From Nocardiopsis suaedae (GTDB taxonomy: Bacteria > Actinomycetota > Actinomycetes > Streptosporangiales > Streptosporangiaceae): a DNA stretch of 64,000 nt. Below are positions 18,309 through 28,530 of this stretch, piece after piece. The number at the start of each line of letters is the position of its first letter. The stretch's first letter is position 1. The translations under genes and the position numbers were made by a program. The notes below the pieces were generated by a model. It was not told the DNA's origin, did not search any database, and worked only from the letters and a program-made list of their open reading frames with translations. Location of the stretch: the NCBI RefSeq assembly GCF_027706745.1, contig NZ_JAQFWP010000001.1:1-64000 (forward strand), given 5' to 3'.

Positions 18309-19517
18309 GTGGCCCGGATGGCGCGCAGCCTCTACCCGCACGCCTTCCTGGTCGACCTCATCCCCCTCTACCCGCTGTACGCGCTTCTCTTCGCCGACAG
18401 CGGCCTCTCCGCCACGCAGATCTCCAGCCTGCTGATCCTCTGGTCGTTCACGGCCTTCGTCCTGGAGATCCCCTCCGGCGTGCTCGCCGACCTCGTTCCG
18501 CGGCGGTTCCTGCTCACGGCGGCCCCGCTGCTCTCGGCCGCCGGTTTCGCGCTGTGGACGTTCTTCCCCGTCTACCCCGCCTTCGCCGCGGGGTTCATGC
18601 TCTGGGGAACCGGGGAGGCGATCACCTCGGGCACCCGTCAAGCGCTCGTCTACGACGAGCTCGACCGGGCCGGGGCCGCCTCCGCCTATGCCCGCCTCAT
18701 CGGACGCTCCCGCGCGCTGGGAACGATCGCCGTGGTCACGGCCACCGCCGCCGCGGCACCCCTGCTGGCGCACGGCGGATACACGGCCGTGGGGACGGTG
18801 AGCATCGCGGCCGCGCTCGCGGCGGCGCCCATCGGGTACTCGTTCCCCGAAGGACCCCGTCCCCGTAAGGGCGGCACGGGCACCGGTCGGCAGGTGAAGA
18901 CCGCCGGGGAGCGGAAGGGTGCGTTCCAGTGGCTCGGCCCCCACCTCCACGTGATGCGCACCGCCCTGTCCGAGGTCCGCCACGCCCCCGGAGCGCGCCC
19001 GGCGCTGTTCGCCGTCGCGATGCTCATGGGCCTGTACGCCCTTGAGGAGTACCTGCCGTTCCTGGTGCTCTCGTTCGCCGGTGACGCCGCACTCGTCCCG
19101 CTCCTCCTCGTCCCCTCGGCCGTCGCCGCCGCTGCGGGCGAAGGCCTGGCCGGGCGCGGCGGCCGCCGCGCCGCTCCTCTGGCGGCCGCCGGAGCCCTGC
19201 TGTTGGCCGTCGGCGCGCTCGTCGGCCACATGCCGGGGATTCTCCTGGTGTCGGCCGCCTTCGGCGTGTTCGCGTGGGCCTCGGTCATCGCGGAGACGCG
19301 CCTGCAGGACGCCGTGTCCGGTGATGCGCGGGCCACGGTGGTGTCGATGTCGGGCTTCGGAGCCGAGGGCGTCGCGATCGCGACCTTCGCGGCCTACGGC
19401 CTCGGTTCGGGGTTCGCCGGACCCGGGGCGCTGTTCGCCGCCGCGTCCCTCGGGTTCCTTGCCGTGGTCCCGGCTCTGCGCCGACGCGCGCGCGGTCCCC
19501 GTTCAGAGCGATACTGA
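18309..19517 (+). CDS. MFS transporter
   Basis: A 402-residue major facilitator with about 12 hydrophobic segments. The N-terminal half carries EIPSGVLADLVPRRFLL, the loop 2-3 signature of MFS permeases with a conserved basic stretch. A central cytosolic loop (about residues 180-215) is rich in Lys/Arg/Gly. Substrate unknown; the family includes drug and metabolite exporters. Start GTG 18309 (MARMARSLYP) or ATG 18318. Its stop overlaps the ATG at 19517 just before the DUF3046 start, so it may be co-transcribed with the recA-proximal genes. Confidence 0.88.
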   Translation: MARMARSLYPHAFLVDLIPLYPLYALLFADSGLSATQISSLLILWSFTAFVLEIPSGVLADLVPRRFLLTAAPLLSAAGFALWTFFPVYPAFAAGFMLWGTGEAITSGTRQALVYDELDRAGAASAYARLIGRSRALGTIAVVTATAAAAPLLAHGGYTAVGTVSIAAALAAAPIGYSFPEGPRPRKGGTGTGRQVKTAGERKGAFQWLGPHLHVMRTALSEVRHAPGARPALFAVAMLMGLYALEEYLPFLVLSFAGDAALVPLLLVPSAVAAAAGEGLAGRGGRRAAPLAAAGALLLAVGALVGHMPGILLVSAAFGVFAWASVIAETRLQDAVSGDARATVVSMSGFGAEGVAIATFAAYGLGSGFAGPGALFAAASLGFLAVVPALRRRARGPRSERY

Positions 19518-19522
19518 TGGGG

Positions 19523-19717
19523 ATGAGACTGACGCTTTTCTGGGACCGCATGCACGAGCAGTTCGGCGAGGCGTATGCGGCGAGCCTCGCCAAGGACTAC
19601 GTGATCGAAGGGCTGGGATCGCGGACCGTGAACCAGGCCCTCGCCGAGGGCGCTCCGGCCAAGGAGGTGTGGCGGCGCGTCTGTGATGCCTTCGACCTGC
19701 CCGAATCCGTGCGCTGA
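19523..19717 (+). CDS. DUF3046 family protein
   Basis: A 64-residue cytosolic protein starting MRLTLFWDRMHEQFGEAYA and containing DYVIEGLGSRTVNQALAEG and KEVWRRVCDAFDLPES. This family is found almost always just upstream of recA in actinobacteria; its function is unknown. I prefer ATG 19523 because family members begin MRLT; an ATG at 19517 overlaps the MFS stop. The recA promoter and LexA box follow its stop by about 80 nt. Confidence 0.88.
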   Translation: MRLTLFWDRMHEQFGEAYAASLAKDYVIEGLGSRTVNQALAEGAPAKEVWRRVCDAFDLPESVR

Positions 19718-19794
19718 CCCCGCCGCTGACCCTGTACTCCGCACCGGCGGCCGGACCCGCCCCGCGACACGCGTTCGGGGCGGCGGACCCCCGC

Positions 19795-19810
19795 TCGAAC
19801 AGAAGTTCGG
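19795..19810 (+). promoter_or_regulatory. LexA (SOS) box upstream of recA
   Basis: TCGAAC-AGAA-GTTCGG matches the actinobacterial/Gram-positive SOS consensus CGAAC-N4-GTTCG. It lies about 220 nt before the recA start, so the recA mRNA has a long leader. DNA-damage induction of recA-recX follows from this. Confidence 0.85.
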
Positions 19811-20026
19811 GTAAGGTGGTCGGTGAGTCCGGGGTGCGCGGATGTGGCGCGCGATACCCCGAGGGCCGGGAAGGCCCACCGGGACGCGGGAGCCGCTGGG
19901 CCCCGCGGTCAGGGGGACGGTGCGAGCCGTCCACAGTGCGGCGGGCGCCGTCGCGGAATGTCGCGGCGAGCGCATAGCGTCGCCTTCGAGATGAAGAAGA
20001 AGACACCGACCCAACAGGGGTTCCCC

Positions 20027-21188
<1,162 letters not shown>

Positions 21189-21196
<8 letters not shown>

Positions 21197-21806
21197 TCCT
21201 GGGGACCCTGGCACCGTCCAGGGTCCACCGGATCCGGGTCCGGACGCCGCCGCGGCGCCCGACCCCCGCTCCCCGGACCAGGAGGCCCACGGGGAGCACG
21301 CCGCCGACGAGGACCCCGAGTCCTACGCCCGCACCGTCTGCCTGCGCCTGCTCACCGTCGCCCCGCGCACCCGCGCCCAGCTCGCCGAGGCGCTGCGCAC
21401 GCGCGGCGTGGAGGAGCCGGTCGCCGAGACGGTGCTGGAGCGCTTCGGCGAGGTGGGCCTCATCGACGACGCCGCGTTCTCCGCCGCGTGGGTGGAGTCC
21501 CGGCACACCGGGCGCGGTCTGGGCCGCCGCGCCCTGGCGGGGGAGCTGCGGCGGCGCGGCGTGGACGAGGAGACCGTGCGCGACGCGGTCGACGACATCA
21601 GCGCCGACCAGGAGGAGGCCACCGCCCGCGACCTGGTCCGGCGCAAGCTCGCGGGCACCCGGGGCCGTGACGACGCGGTCCGCGTCCGCCGGGCCATGGG
21701 TATGCTCGCCCGCAAGGGCTACCCCGCCGGCCTCGCCTACCGCGTCATCCGCGAAGAGCTCGAGGCCGAGGGCTCCGACCTGGAGCTGCCCGACCCCGAT
21801 CTGTGA
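21189..21806 (+). CDS. recX: Regulatory protein RecX
   Basis: A 205-residue inhibitor of RecA filaments. The first roughly 45 residues are Pro/Asp/Ala-rich linker. The RecX helical repeats follow: [50 protein letters not shown] and [21 protein letters not shown] 21189 overlaps recA by 8 nt, the usual coupled arrangement, so the two are made together after SOS induction. Confidence 0.93.
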
Positions 21807-21920
21807 CCCCGTGCGTCACGGCGGCCCGGTACCGGCCCACCCCGTGTCGATCTCGGGAAAAACGACGCTACCGGCGCGGTTTTAGGGTCCCTTCTCCCGG
21901 GTTCAACGAGGAGGGGGCGC

Positions 21921-24149
21921 TCAGGGGTGCGGGCGGGACCGGTCCGCGTCCCCGGGGTCGTCGGCCGGCTCCGACCAGGGGATCAGGTCCGGTTCGGCGT
22001 CCTGCGGGGCGTCTGGGCCCTCCGAGGCGGCCGGCGGCTCGAACCGCGGTCCCGGCCCAGCCGGTGCGCTCTGCGCGGTGTCCCCGCCGGGGGTCTCACC
22101 GTCCGGGGCGTGCGCGGGCCGGGGGCCGGTGTCCTCCAGCTCCGGAAGCGGCTCGGCCTCCAGCTCCGGGTCGGGGTACTCCGTGACCAGCTCGATCCCG
22201 GGCACCCCGGGCGGGGTGAAGCCGAACACCTCCCCGTAGAAGGCCAGCTCCGCCTCCAGGCCCCGCTCGATGGTGTCGGCCGAGGTGAAACCGTGCCCCT
22301 CGCCCTCGAACTCCAGCATCGCGTGGCGCACCCCGTTGTCCGCCAGCGCCCTGGCGAACTCCCGCGCCTGCTCCTTGGGGACCACGCGGTCCTCGGTGCC
22401 CTGCAACAGCAGCACCGGCACCCGCACCCGGTCCGCCTTGCCCATCGGGGAGCGCTCGCGGTAGGTCGCCTTGTAGCCGGGCAGCGGCCCCACCAGGGTG
22501 TCCAGGTAGTGCGACTCGTAGTCGTGCGTGGTCGCGGCCATCTGCAGCAGGTCCGCCACCCCGAACAGCGAGACGGCGCAGGCGAAGGTGTCCCCGGCGG
22601 CCGCGAGCAGCGCGGTGTACCCGCCCGCGCTCGGGCCGCGCACCGCCAGCCGCTCGGGGTCGGCCTCGCCCGACTCCACCAGCGCGCGCGCCACGGCCTC
22701 GACGTCCTCCACGTCGACCACGCCCCACATGCCCGCGATCCGCTCGCGGTAGGTGCGGCCGAAGCCCAGCGACCCGCTGTAGTTGACGTCCACGATGCCG
22801 ATACCGCGGCTGGTGAAGTAGGCCTTCAGCAGGTCCAGCCCGCTGGTGGCCCGCCCCACTGGGCCCCCGTGCACCCACACCGCATAAGGGGCCGGACCCT
22901 CCGGCGCCCCCTGCGGGCCGGTCGGCGGGTACACGTTGGCGTGGACGGCGGCACCGTACTTGCCCGAGAACTCCACCTGCCGGGGCACCGGGAGCAGCGC
23001 GGCGTCGGGGACCTCCACCCGGCTGGAGCGGACCGCCTGCGTCCTGCCGGTGGCCGGGTCCAGCCGCACCAGGCTCTGCGGGGCCTTCGGCCCCGACGCG
23101 ATCCCCACCACCTGGTCGCCGTCGCCGCCGAGCGTCTCCCAGGTGGTGAACGCACCGGTGTCCAGGGGGGCGAGCTCCAGGGTCTCCGGGTCGTACACGG
23201 CGGGCGCCAGGTCGGCGCCGCCCTGGAGTACCACCAGGCGCCCGTCGGCCAGCGGCACGCAGGAGCACACGCCCAGCCGCGAGGGGCCCGGGGTGAACTC
23301 GCGCTCGTCGGGGTAGAGCGCGACCGCCTGCCCCGTCAGGCCGATCTCGTACAGGTTCCACCAGCCCGACCAGTCCGACACGAAGCGCAGCCGCGAGGGG
23401 CCGCTCCACACCGGCTGCAGCACCGACTCGTCGACCCCGCCCTTGAGGGTGTAGGGGCGCTCCACGCCGCGGGCGTCCAGCGCGCCCACGCGCAGCTCGG
23501 TGCCGTCCCAGGGCATGCGCGGGTGGCTCCACGACACCCAGGCCAGGTGCTCCCCGTCGGGGGAGGGCGTGGGGGAGGCGAAGAAGTCGGCCCCGGTGAC
23601 CAGTTCCGTCACGGCCGACGGGTCCTCGGCGGCCCGTCCGGAAAGCGGGACCGACACGATCGCCCGGTCCACCGCGCCGTCGTCGGCGTGGCGCTCGCGC
23701 ACGCACACCACCCGGCGGCCGTCGGGGGACAGCGCCGGGTCGGCGTAGCGCAGCGCTCCGGGGAACGGCGGGGCGGGGGTGAGCGGCCGGGGCTCGTGCG
23801 ACCCGCGTTCGAGCAGGTAGAGCCGCTGGTCACTGGCTTCGGCGAAGACGATGCCGTAGCGGGTGAGCGCCTTGTCGTCGCGCCGGGGCACCGGCAGGAA
23901 GGAGCGGCCGCCGTACTCGTGCACCCGGGTGCCGGCGCTCCACGGGGCCTCCAGCAGCTCGGTGGGGGCGCCGTCCGGGCCGCACCGCATCACCGTGGTG
24001 CGCCCGCCCTCCTCGGGGCGCGCCTCCTCCCACCAGACCTCGCCGTCGGCGGTCGCGGGGAACCCCAGGCGGCGGGTGCCTCGGGCGACGTCGCTCGCTG
24101 AGATCGGCGATGGCCAGGCGCCGTGGGGGGCCGTCACGCGGTCGGTCAT
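21921..24149 (-). CDS. S9 family prolyl-oligopeptidase-like serine peptidase with acidic C-terminal tail
   Basis: A 742-residue peptidase with an N-terminal beta-propeller (residues about 20-400) and a C-terminal alpha/beta hydrolase domain. The nucleophile elbow is GPSAGG rather than the common GGSAGG or GGSYGG. The aspartate is in QGTEDRVVP and the histidine in GEGHGF. No signal peptide is evident, so it is likely cytosolic. After the hydrolase domain there is a tail of about 90 residues rich in Pro, Glu, Asp and Ala that is not part of the family fold. It is convergent with recX and divergent from the TAXI-TRAP operon. Confidence 0.9.
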   Translation of the reverse strand: MTDRVTAPHGAWPSPISASDVARGTRRLGFPATADGEVWWEEARPEEGGRTTVMRCGPDGAPTELLEAPWSAGTRVHEYGGRSFLPVPRRDDKALTRYGIVFAEASDQRLYLLERGSHEPRPLTPAPPFPGALRYADPALSPDGRRVVCVRERHADDGAVDRAIVSVPLSGRAAEDPSAVTELVTGADFFASPTPSPDGEHLAWVSWSHPRMPWDGTELRVGALDARGVERPYTLKGGVDESVLQPVWSGPSRLRFVSDWSGWWNLYEIGLTGQAVALYPDEREFTPGPSRLGVCSCVPLADGRLVVLQGGADLAPAVYDPETLELAPLDTGAFTTWETLGGDGDQVVGIASGPKAPQSLVRLDPATGRTQAVRSSRVEVPDAALLPVPRQVEFSGKYGAAVHANVYPPTGPQGAPEGPAPYAVWVHGGPVGRATSGLDLLKAYFTSRGIGIVDVNYSGSLGFGRTYRERIAGMWGVVDVEDVEAVARALVESGEADPERLAVRGPSAGGYTALLAAAGDTFACAVSLFGVADLLQMAATTHDYESHYLDTLVGPLPGYKATYRERSPMGKADRVRVPVLLLQGTEDRVVPKEQAREFARALADNGVRHAMLEFEGEGHGFTSADTIERGLEAELAFYGEVFGFTPPGVPGIELVTEYPDPELEAEPLPELEDTGPRPAHAPDGETPGGDTAQSAPAGPGPRFEPPAASEGPDAPQDAEPDLIPWSEPADDPGDADRSRPHP

Positions 24150-24618
24150 AAGAGGATCTCTGCGTTCGCGGGGATTTTGTGTGGCATGTCGACCTTAGTC
24201 CCCCGGAGGCGCGCCGGACGAGCCGACCGGGCGATCCCCTGCGGTTTCGGCCTTCCGGTGATCTGCCGACGGCCCGGCCCCCGGGTTCCGGAGGGGGCGG
24301 AGGCGGCCCGGGACCGCGCCTCCGGTGCCCGCCCCGGCGGGCGCCCCGGGTGACGGGGCGGTTCCTCCGTGTGCGCCCGCGTGCCCGCCCGCCTGCGCGC
24401 ACGCGCGCGACGACCGGATGCGGCGCCCCCGGACCGGGTTGTCCGGGGTCCACAGGGGGAATGCCGTCGGCCAGACGGGGCGGGAGGGGGCATTTGTTCC
24501 CCACTTGTGACCGCGCAGGAGCGGCGGTGTATTCGCCCGCGTGTCTATAGTCCCTGTCCACGCTCAGTGAGGCACTCAGTGAGCAAGCGACTTTCATCGC
24601 GCGAGGAGGACGCTCGGA
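24150..24618. other. Divergent intergenic region between the S9 peptidase and the TAXI gene
   Basis: About 470 nt without a supportable gene. A possible -10 element TATAGT lies at 24546-24551, about 70 nt upstream of the TAXI start, with no good -35. On the minus strand TAAGGT near 24193 could be a -10 for the peptidase gene. Confidence 0.4.
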
Positions 24619-25635
24619 ATGACGACGAGATTCACGGCCAGGCGCTTCGCAGCCGTTACCGCTGTGGCGGCTGCGGGCGTGATAGCGGCCGCGGGGTGCG
24701 GCGGCGGGAGCGTCCCCGGCGCGGGCGGCGGTGACGAGGAGGTCACCGGCGGCGACCTGACCCTGGGAACCGGCAGCACCGGCGGCACCTACTACCCGCT
24801 CGGCGGCGAGATCGCGCAGATCTGGTCGGACAACATCGACGACGTGAACGTCTCCACCCAGTCCACCGGGGCCTCGGTGGAGAACATGCGCCTGCTCGAC
24901 CAGGGCGAGATCGACATCGGCATGGCGATCAACGGCGTCGCCGCCGACGCGGTCAACACCGAGGGCGACTTCGCCGACGACCCGATCGAGAACGCCGACG
25001 ACGTGTTCATGCTGGGCAACGTCTACCCGGAGGTCCTGCAGATCGTCGCCACCGAGGACTCGGGCATCGAGACGGTGGAGGACCTGGAGGGCAAGCGCGT
25101 GGACGTGGGGCCGCCCGGCAGCGGCACCGCGCTGGCCGCCGAGGCGGTGCTCGCCGCCTACGGCATCAGCATGGACGACATCGAGCCCTTCAACAGCACC
25201 TTCGAGGAGGCGGCCACCAAGCTGGGCGACGGCCAGACCGACGCGGCCTTCGCGGTCCTGGCGGTCCCCGCCGGCAGCATCGAGCAGGTGGCCACCACCA
25301 GCGACGTGCGGCTCGTGCAGTTCGGCGGCGACGGCCTGGAGAAGCTCCAGGAGGACAACCCGTCCTACAGCACCCTGGACATCCCGGCCGACACGTACAA
25401 CGGCCAGGACGAGGACGTCACCACGGTGACCAACTGGGCGACCATGTACGTGCGCGGCAGCATGAGCGAGGACCTCGCCTACAACCTCACCAAGGAGATG
25501 TACGAGCGTGCCGGCGAGATCGGCCACGACGTCGGCGAGCAGGTCCAGCTCGACACCGCCGTCGAAGGCCAGGGCGCGGTGGACCTGCACCCCGGCGCCG
25601 AGCGCTTCTATGAGGAGGAAGGCGCCCTGGGCTGA
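24619..25635 (+). CDS. TAXI family TRAP transporter solute-binding lipoprotein
   Basis: A 338-residue secreted binding protein. The signal peptide ends AAAGC, a lipobox, followed by a Gly-rich linker. The TAXI signature LGTGSTGGTYYPLGGEIAQIWSDN follows at about residue 52. Family members bind glutamate-like carboxylates or unknown acids. It begins a three-gene operon with a DUF1850 gene and a fused TRAP permease. The next gene starts inside its last 26 nt. Start ATG 24619 has GAGGACG upstream. Confidence 0.93.
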   Translation: MTTRFTARRFAAVTAVAAAGVIAAAGCGGGSVPGAGGGDEEVTGGDLTLGTGSTGGTYYPLGGEIAQIWSDNIDDVNVSTQSTGASVENMRLLDQGEIDIGMAINGVAADAVNTEGDFADDPIENADDVFMLGNVYPEVLQIVATEDSGIETVEDLEGKRVDVGPPGSGTALAAEAVLAAYGISMDDIEPFNSTFEEAATKLGDGQTDAAFAVLAVPAGSIEQVATTSDVRLVQFGGDGLEKLQEDNPSYSTLDIPADTYNGQDEDVTTVTNWATMYVRGSMSEDLAYNLTKEMYERAGEIGHDVGEQVQLDTAVEGQGAVDLHPGAERFYEEEGALG

Positions 25636-26233
25636 CGCCCCGGGCGTCGCGGAGGCACCGGCGGCGCACCGGGGCGGTCCCGGGCGCCGCCGCTTCCTGC
25701 GGGACGGAGCGACGGTCGCCGCCGGGGCGCTCCTGGCCATGGCCACGTACGGCGGCGCGGAGGCGGCCGGGGCGCGCTTCGAGGTGGCCGACCTGTCGGC
25801 CGGGCGGCTGCTGCTGTCCCGGCCGGTCGGCGAAGGCGACCGGATCCTGATGGTGCACGTCCACTCCATCGCCAAGCGCCCGGTGGAGGAGGAGTTCTCC
25901 GTACGGAACGGGGTGCTGTCCATGGAGGAGATGCGCTTCGACACCTTCGGGGCCAACCTGCCGGCGGGCCCCGAGCACTTCGGCGGGACCACCACCGGGT
26001 TCCTGCGCGAGGAGGACGGCTACCGGGTGCTGCACCACGGGCGCCCGCTGGGCGCGGTCCAGGTGATGGTGGGCGGCCCCGAAGTGGACCATACCCTCAC
26101 CCTTCCGGGGGGAGGGCGCGTGCGCCTGCTCGACCTGACGCGGCGGGGGGCACGCGTGGAGTTGCGCGTCCGAGGCGGGGGGCGACCCCACCCCGCCGGG
26201 ACGCCTGAGACGAGGATGGGGATGGGGCGATGA
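25610..26233 (+). CDS. DUF1850 protein with a twin-arginine-like signal
   Basis: A 207-residue protein. After 20-25 residues there is RRRFLRDG followed by a hydrophobic stretch (ATVAAGALLAMA), a Tat-type signal. The rest is the DUF1850 domain (VHSIAKRPVEEEF, EMRFDTFGANLPAG). DUF1850 genes are recurrently linked to TAXI-TRAP systems, so it probably works at the outer face of the membrane in uptake, but no mechanism is known. ATG 25610 overlaps the TAXI gene by 26 nt and lacks a clear ribosome-binding site; coupling is likely. The C-terminal 25 residues are Arg/Gly rich. Confidence 0.8.
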   Translation: MRRKAPWADAPGVAEAPAAHRGGPGRRRFLRDGATVAAGALLAMATYGGAEAAGARFEVADLSAGRLLLSRPVGEGDRILMVHVHSIAKRPVEEEFSVRNGVLSMEEMRFDTFGANLPAGPEHFGGTTTGFLREEDGYRVLHHGRPLGAVQVMVGGPEVDHTLTLPGGGRVRLLDLTRRGARVELRVRGGGRPHPAGTPETRMGMGR

Positions 26234-28449
26234 CGAGCGACCCGAAGCCCGCCTCTCCGGCGGCCGAGGACCCCGAGGTCCTGCGGGAGCTGGAGAAGGA
26301 CGTCGCCGAGCTGGAGCAGCACGACGCGGCGGAGGAGACCGCGGGCACGCGGAAGGACATGCGGGGCCTGTGGCGGGGCGCGGTCTTCGCGGTCGGCCTC
26401 GCGCTGAGCCTCTTCCACCTCTACACCGGGTACTTCGGCACCCTGCCGGGGCTCCAGCAGCGCGGCGTGCACCTGGCCCTGGGCCTGGGCCTGGTGTTCC
26501 TGCTGTACCCGGCCAAGGAGCAGGACACCCGCAACCAGCGGATCTACGGCTGGGCGCTGACCGCGGCGGGCGTGGGCATCCTCGCCTACCTGGCGGCCTT
26601 CCAGATCGCCGACGCCTATGTGCTGGGCCCGGCGGTGGGGGTGCTGCTGCTCGTGCAGGCGGCCCGCTACGCGCCCTGGCGCCCGCTGGGGATGCCCGCG
26701 GCCGACGTGGTGCTCGCCCTGCTGGGCATCGGGTCGGGGATGTTCCTGGTCGTCAACTACAACGACATCATCCTCTCGGCCGGGCGGATCACCCCCGAGT
26801 ACGTGGCCGTGGGCACGGTGGGCATCCTGCTGGTGCTGGTGGCCGCCCAGCGCACGCTGGGCACCGCGCTGGTGCTGCTCGGCTCGCTGATGCTGGCCTA
26901 CGCGCTGTTCGGGCCGCTCATGCCCGGGTTCCTGCACCACGGCGGCTACACGGTCGACCGCATCGTCTCCTCGATGTTCCTGGGCACCGAGGGCGTGTTC
27001 GGCACGCCGCTGGCGATCTCCTCCACCTTCATCTTCCTGTTCCTGGTCTTCGCCTCCATGCTCACCCGGACCGGGATGGAGCGCTTCTTCACCGACCTGG
27101 CCCTGGGCAGCACCGGGTGGGCGACCGGCGGCACCGCCAAGGTCGGCATCGTCACCAGCGCCTTCTCCGGCACCATCACCGGCAGCTCGGTGGCCAACAC
27201 GGTCTCCAACGGCGCCTTCACCATCCCGATGATGAAGAAGTCGGGCTACAAGCCCGAGTACGCCGGAGCGGTGGAGGCGGCCTCCTCCACGGGCGGGCAG
27301 ATCGCCCCGCCGATCATGGGCGCCGCGGCGTTCATCATGATCGAGTTCACCGGCGTGCCCTACCTGGAGATCATCAAGGCGGCGATCGTCCCGGCGATCC
27401 TGTTCTTCGTCGCCCAGTTCGTCGTCGTCCACTACGACGCCAAGAAGCTGGGCATCCGCGGCATCCCCAAGCGGCTGCTGCCGAGCGTCCGCCGCCTGAT
27501 GGTCACCCGCGGCTACATGCTCATCCCGATCGTCGGGCTGTTCGCGCTGCTGTCCATGGGGTACTCGCCGATCTTCTCGGCGATGGGCGCCATCGGCATC
27601 ACCATCGGCATGAACATCGTGGTGCAGATCGTCTTCTTCCTCCTGGGCCGCTGGTCGGAGATGCCCGACCGGCTCGGCCCGTGGGGGCTGCTGGACGGCC
27701 TGGTGAACGCGGCCCGCGTCGCGGTGCCGATCATCATCGCCTGCGCCACCGCCGGCATCATCGCCGGTGTGATCACCCTGACCGGCCTGGGCCTCAAGCT
27801 CAGCGACGGGCTGCTCGCCCTGGCCGGCGGCCAGCTCCTGCCGACCATGGTGCTGTCCATGCTCGCCTGCCTGATCCTGGGCATCGGCGTGCCGACCACG
27901 GCCAACTACGTCATCACCGCCACCCTGGCGGCCCCGGCGATCATCACCATCCTCCAGGGCGGCCTGGAGGCGCCCACGGTGGCGATGCTGCTGACCGCGC
28001 ACATGTTCGTCTACTACTTCGGCGTGATGGCCGACATCACCCCGCCGGTCTGCCTGGCGGCCTACGCCGCCTCGGGCATCTCCGGCGGCAACCCGATCAT
28101 GACGGGCGTGCAGTCGGTGCGCATCGCGGTGTCGGGCTTCGTGGTGCCGTTCATGTTCGTGCTCTCGCCCGAGCTGCTGCTGCAGGAGACCACGCTGGCG
28201 ACCGGGCTCTTGGCGGCGGTCACCGGGATCCTGGGCGCGTCCGTGGTGGGCGTCGCGGTGGTCGGGTTCATCAACGCCCGCATCGGGTGGTACCTGCGCC
28301 TGCCGATGGCGGCGGCCGGGATCGCGCTGCTGCACTACGGCTGGGAGACCGACCTGGCCGGGCTGGTGGTCGCCGGGGCGGTCTTCGGCTACCAGTGGTT
28401 CCGGCACCGCCCCGCGGCCGCCCCGGCGCAGGCCGCGGCGACCGCCTGA
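26230..28449 (+). CDS. Fused TRAP transporter permease (DctQ-DctM)
   Basis: A 739-residue membrane protein in which the small DctQ-like and large DctM-like subunits are joined. A charged cytosolic N terminus (about residues 1-48) precedes roughly 15-18 hydrophobic segments. Family motifs include SGTITGSSVANTVSNGAFTIPMMKK and GGQIAPPIMGAAAFIM in the first half, and ILGIGVPTTANYVI plus DITPPVCLAAYAASGI in the second. It uses ion gradients rather than ATP, with the TAXI lipoprotein as substrate donor. It overlaps the DUF1850 stop by 4 nt (ATGA). Confidence 0.94.
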   Translation: MTSDPKPASPAAEDPEVLRELEKDVAELEQHDAAEETAGTRKDMRGLWRGAVFAVGLALSLFHLYTGYFGTLPGLQQRGVHLALGLGLVFLLYPAKEQDTRNQRIYGWALTAAGVGILAYLAAFQIADAYVLGPAVGVLLLVQAARYAPWRPLGMPAADVVLALLGIGSGMFLVVNYNDIILSAGRITPEYVAVGTVGILLVLVAAQRTLGTALVLLGSLMLAYALFGPLMPGFLHHGGYTVDRIVSSMFLGTEGVFGTPLAISSTFIFLFLVFASMLTRTGMERFFTDLALGSTGWATGGTAKVGIVTSAFSGTITGSSVANTVSNGAFTIPMMKKSGYKPEYAGAVEAASSTGGQIAPPIMGAAAFIMIEFTGVPYLEIIKAAIVPAILFFVAQFVVVHYDAKKLGIRGIPKRLLPSVRRLMVTRGYMLIPIVGLFALLSMGYSPIFSAMGAIGITIGMNIVVQIVFFLLGRWSEMPDRLGPWGLLDGLVNAARVAVPIIIACATAGIIAGVITLTGLGLKLSDGLLALAGGQLLPTMVLSMLACLILGIGVPTTANYVITATLAAPAIITILQGGLEAPTVAMLLTAHMFVYYFGVMADITPPVCLAAYAASGISGGNPIMTGVQSVRIAVSGFVVPFMFVLSPELLLQETTLATGLLAAVTGILGASVVGVAVVGFINARIGWYLRLPMAAAGIALLHYGWETDLAGLVVAGAVFGYQWFRHRPAAAPAQAAATA

Positions 28450-28517
28450 CCCCCCCGAGCCCCCGGCGCGGGGCCGGCCGCCTCCGATCGGCGGTCGGCC
28501 CCGCCCCGTATGGCCAC

Positions 28518-28523
28518 TAGCCT
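28518..28523 (+). promoter_or_regulatory. -10 element of a probable leaderless miaB transcript
   Basis: TAGCCT ends 7 nt before GTG 28531, the spacing expected if transcription begins at the start codon. No ribosome-binding site is present, in line with a leaderless mRNA. Confidence 0.55.
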
Positions 28524-28530
28524 GGGACAT

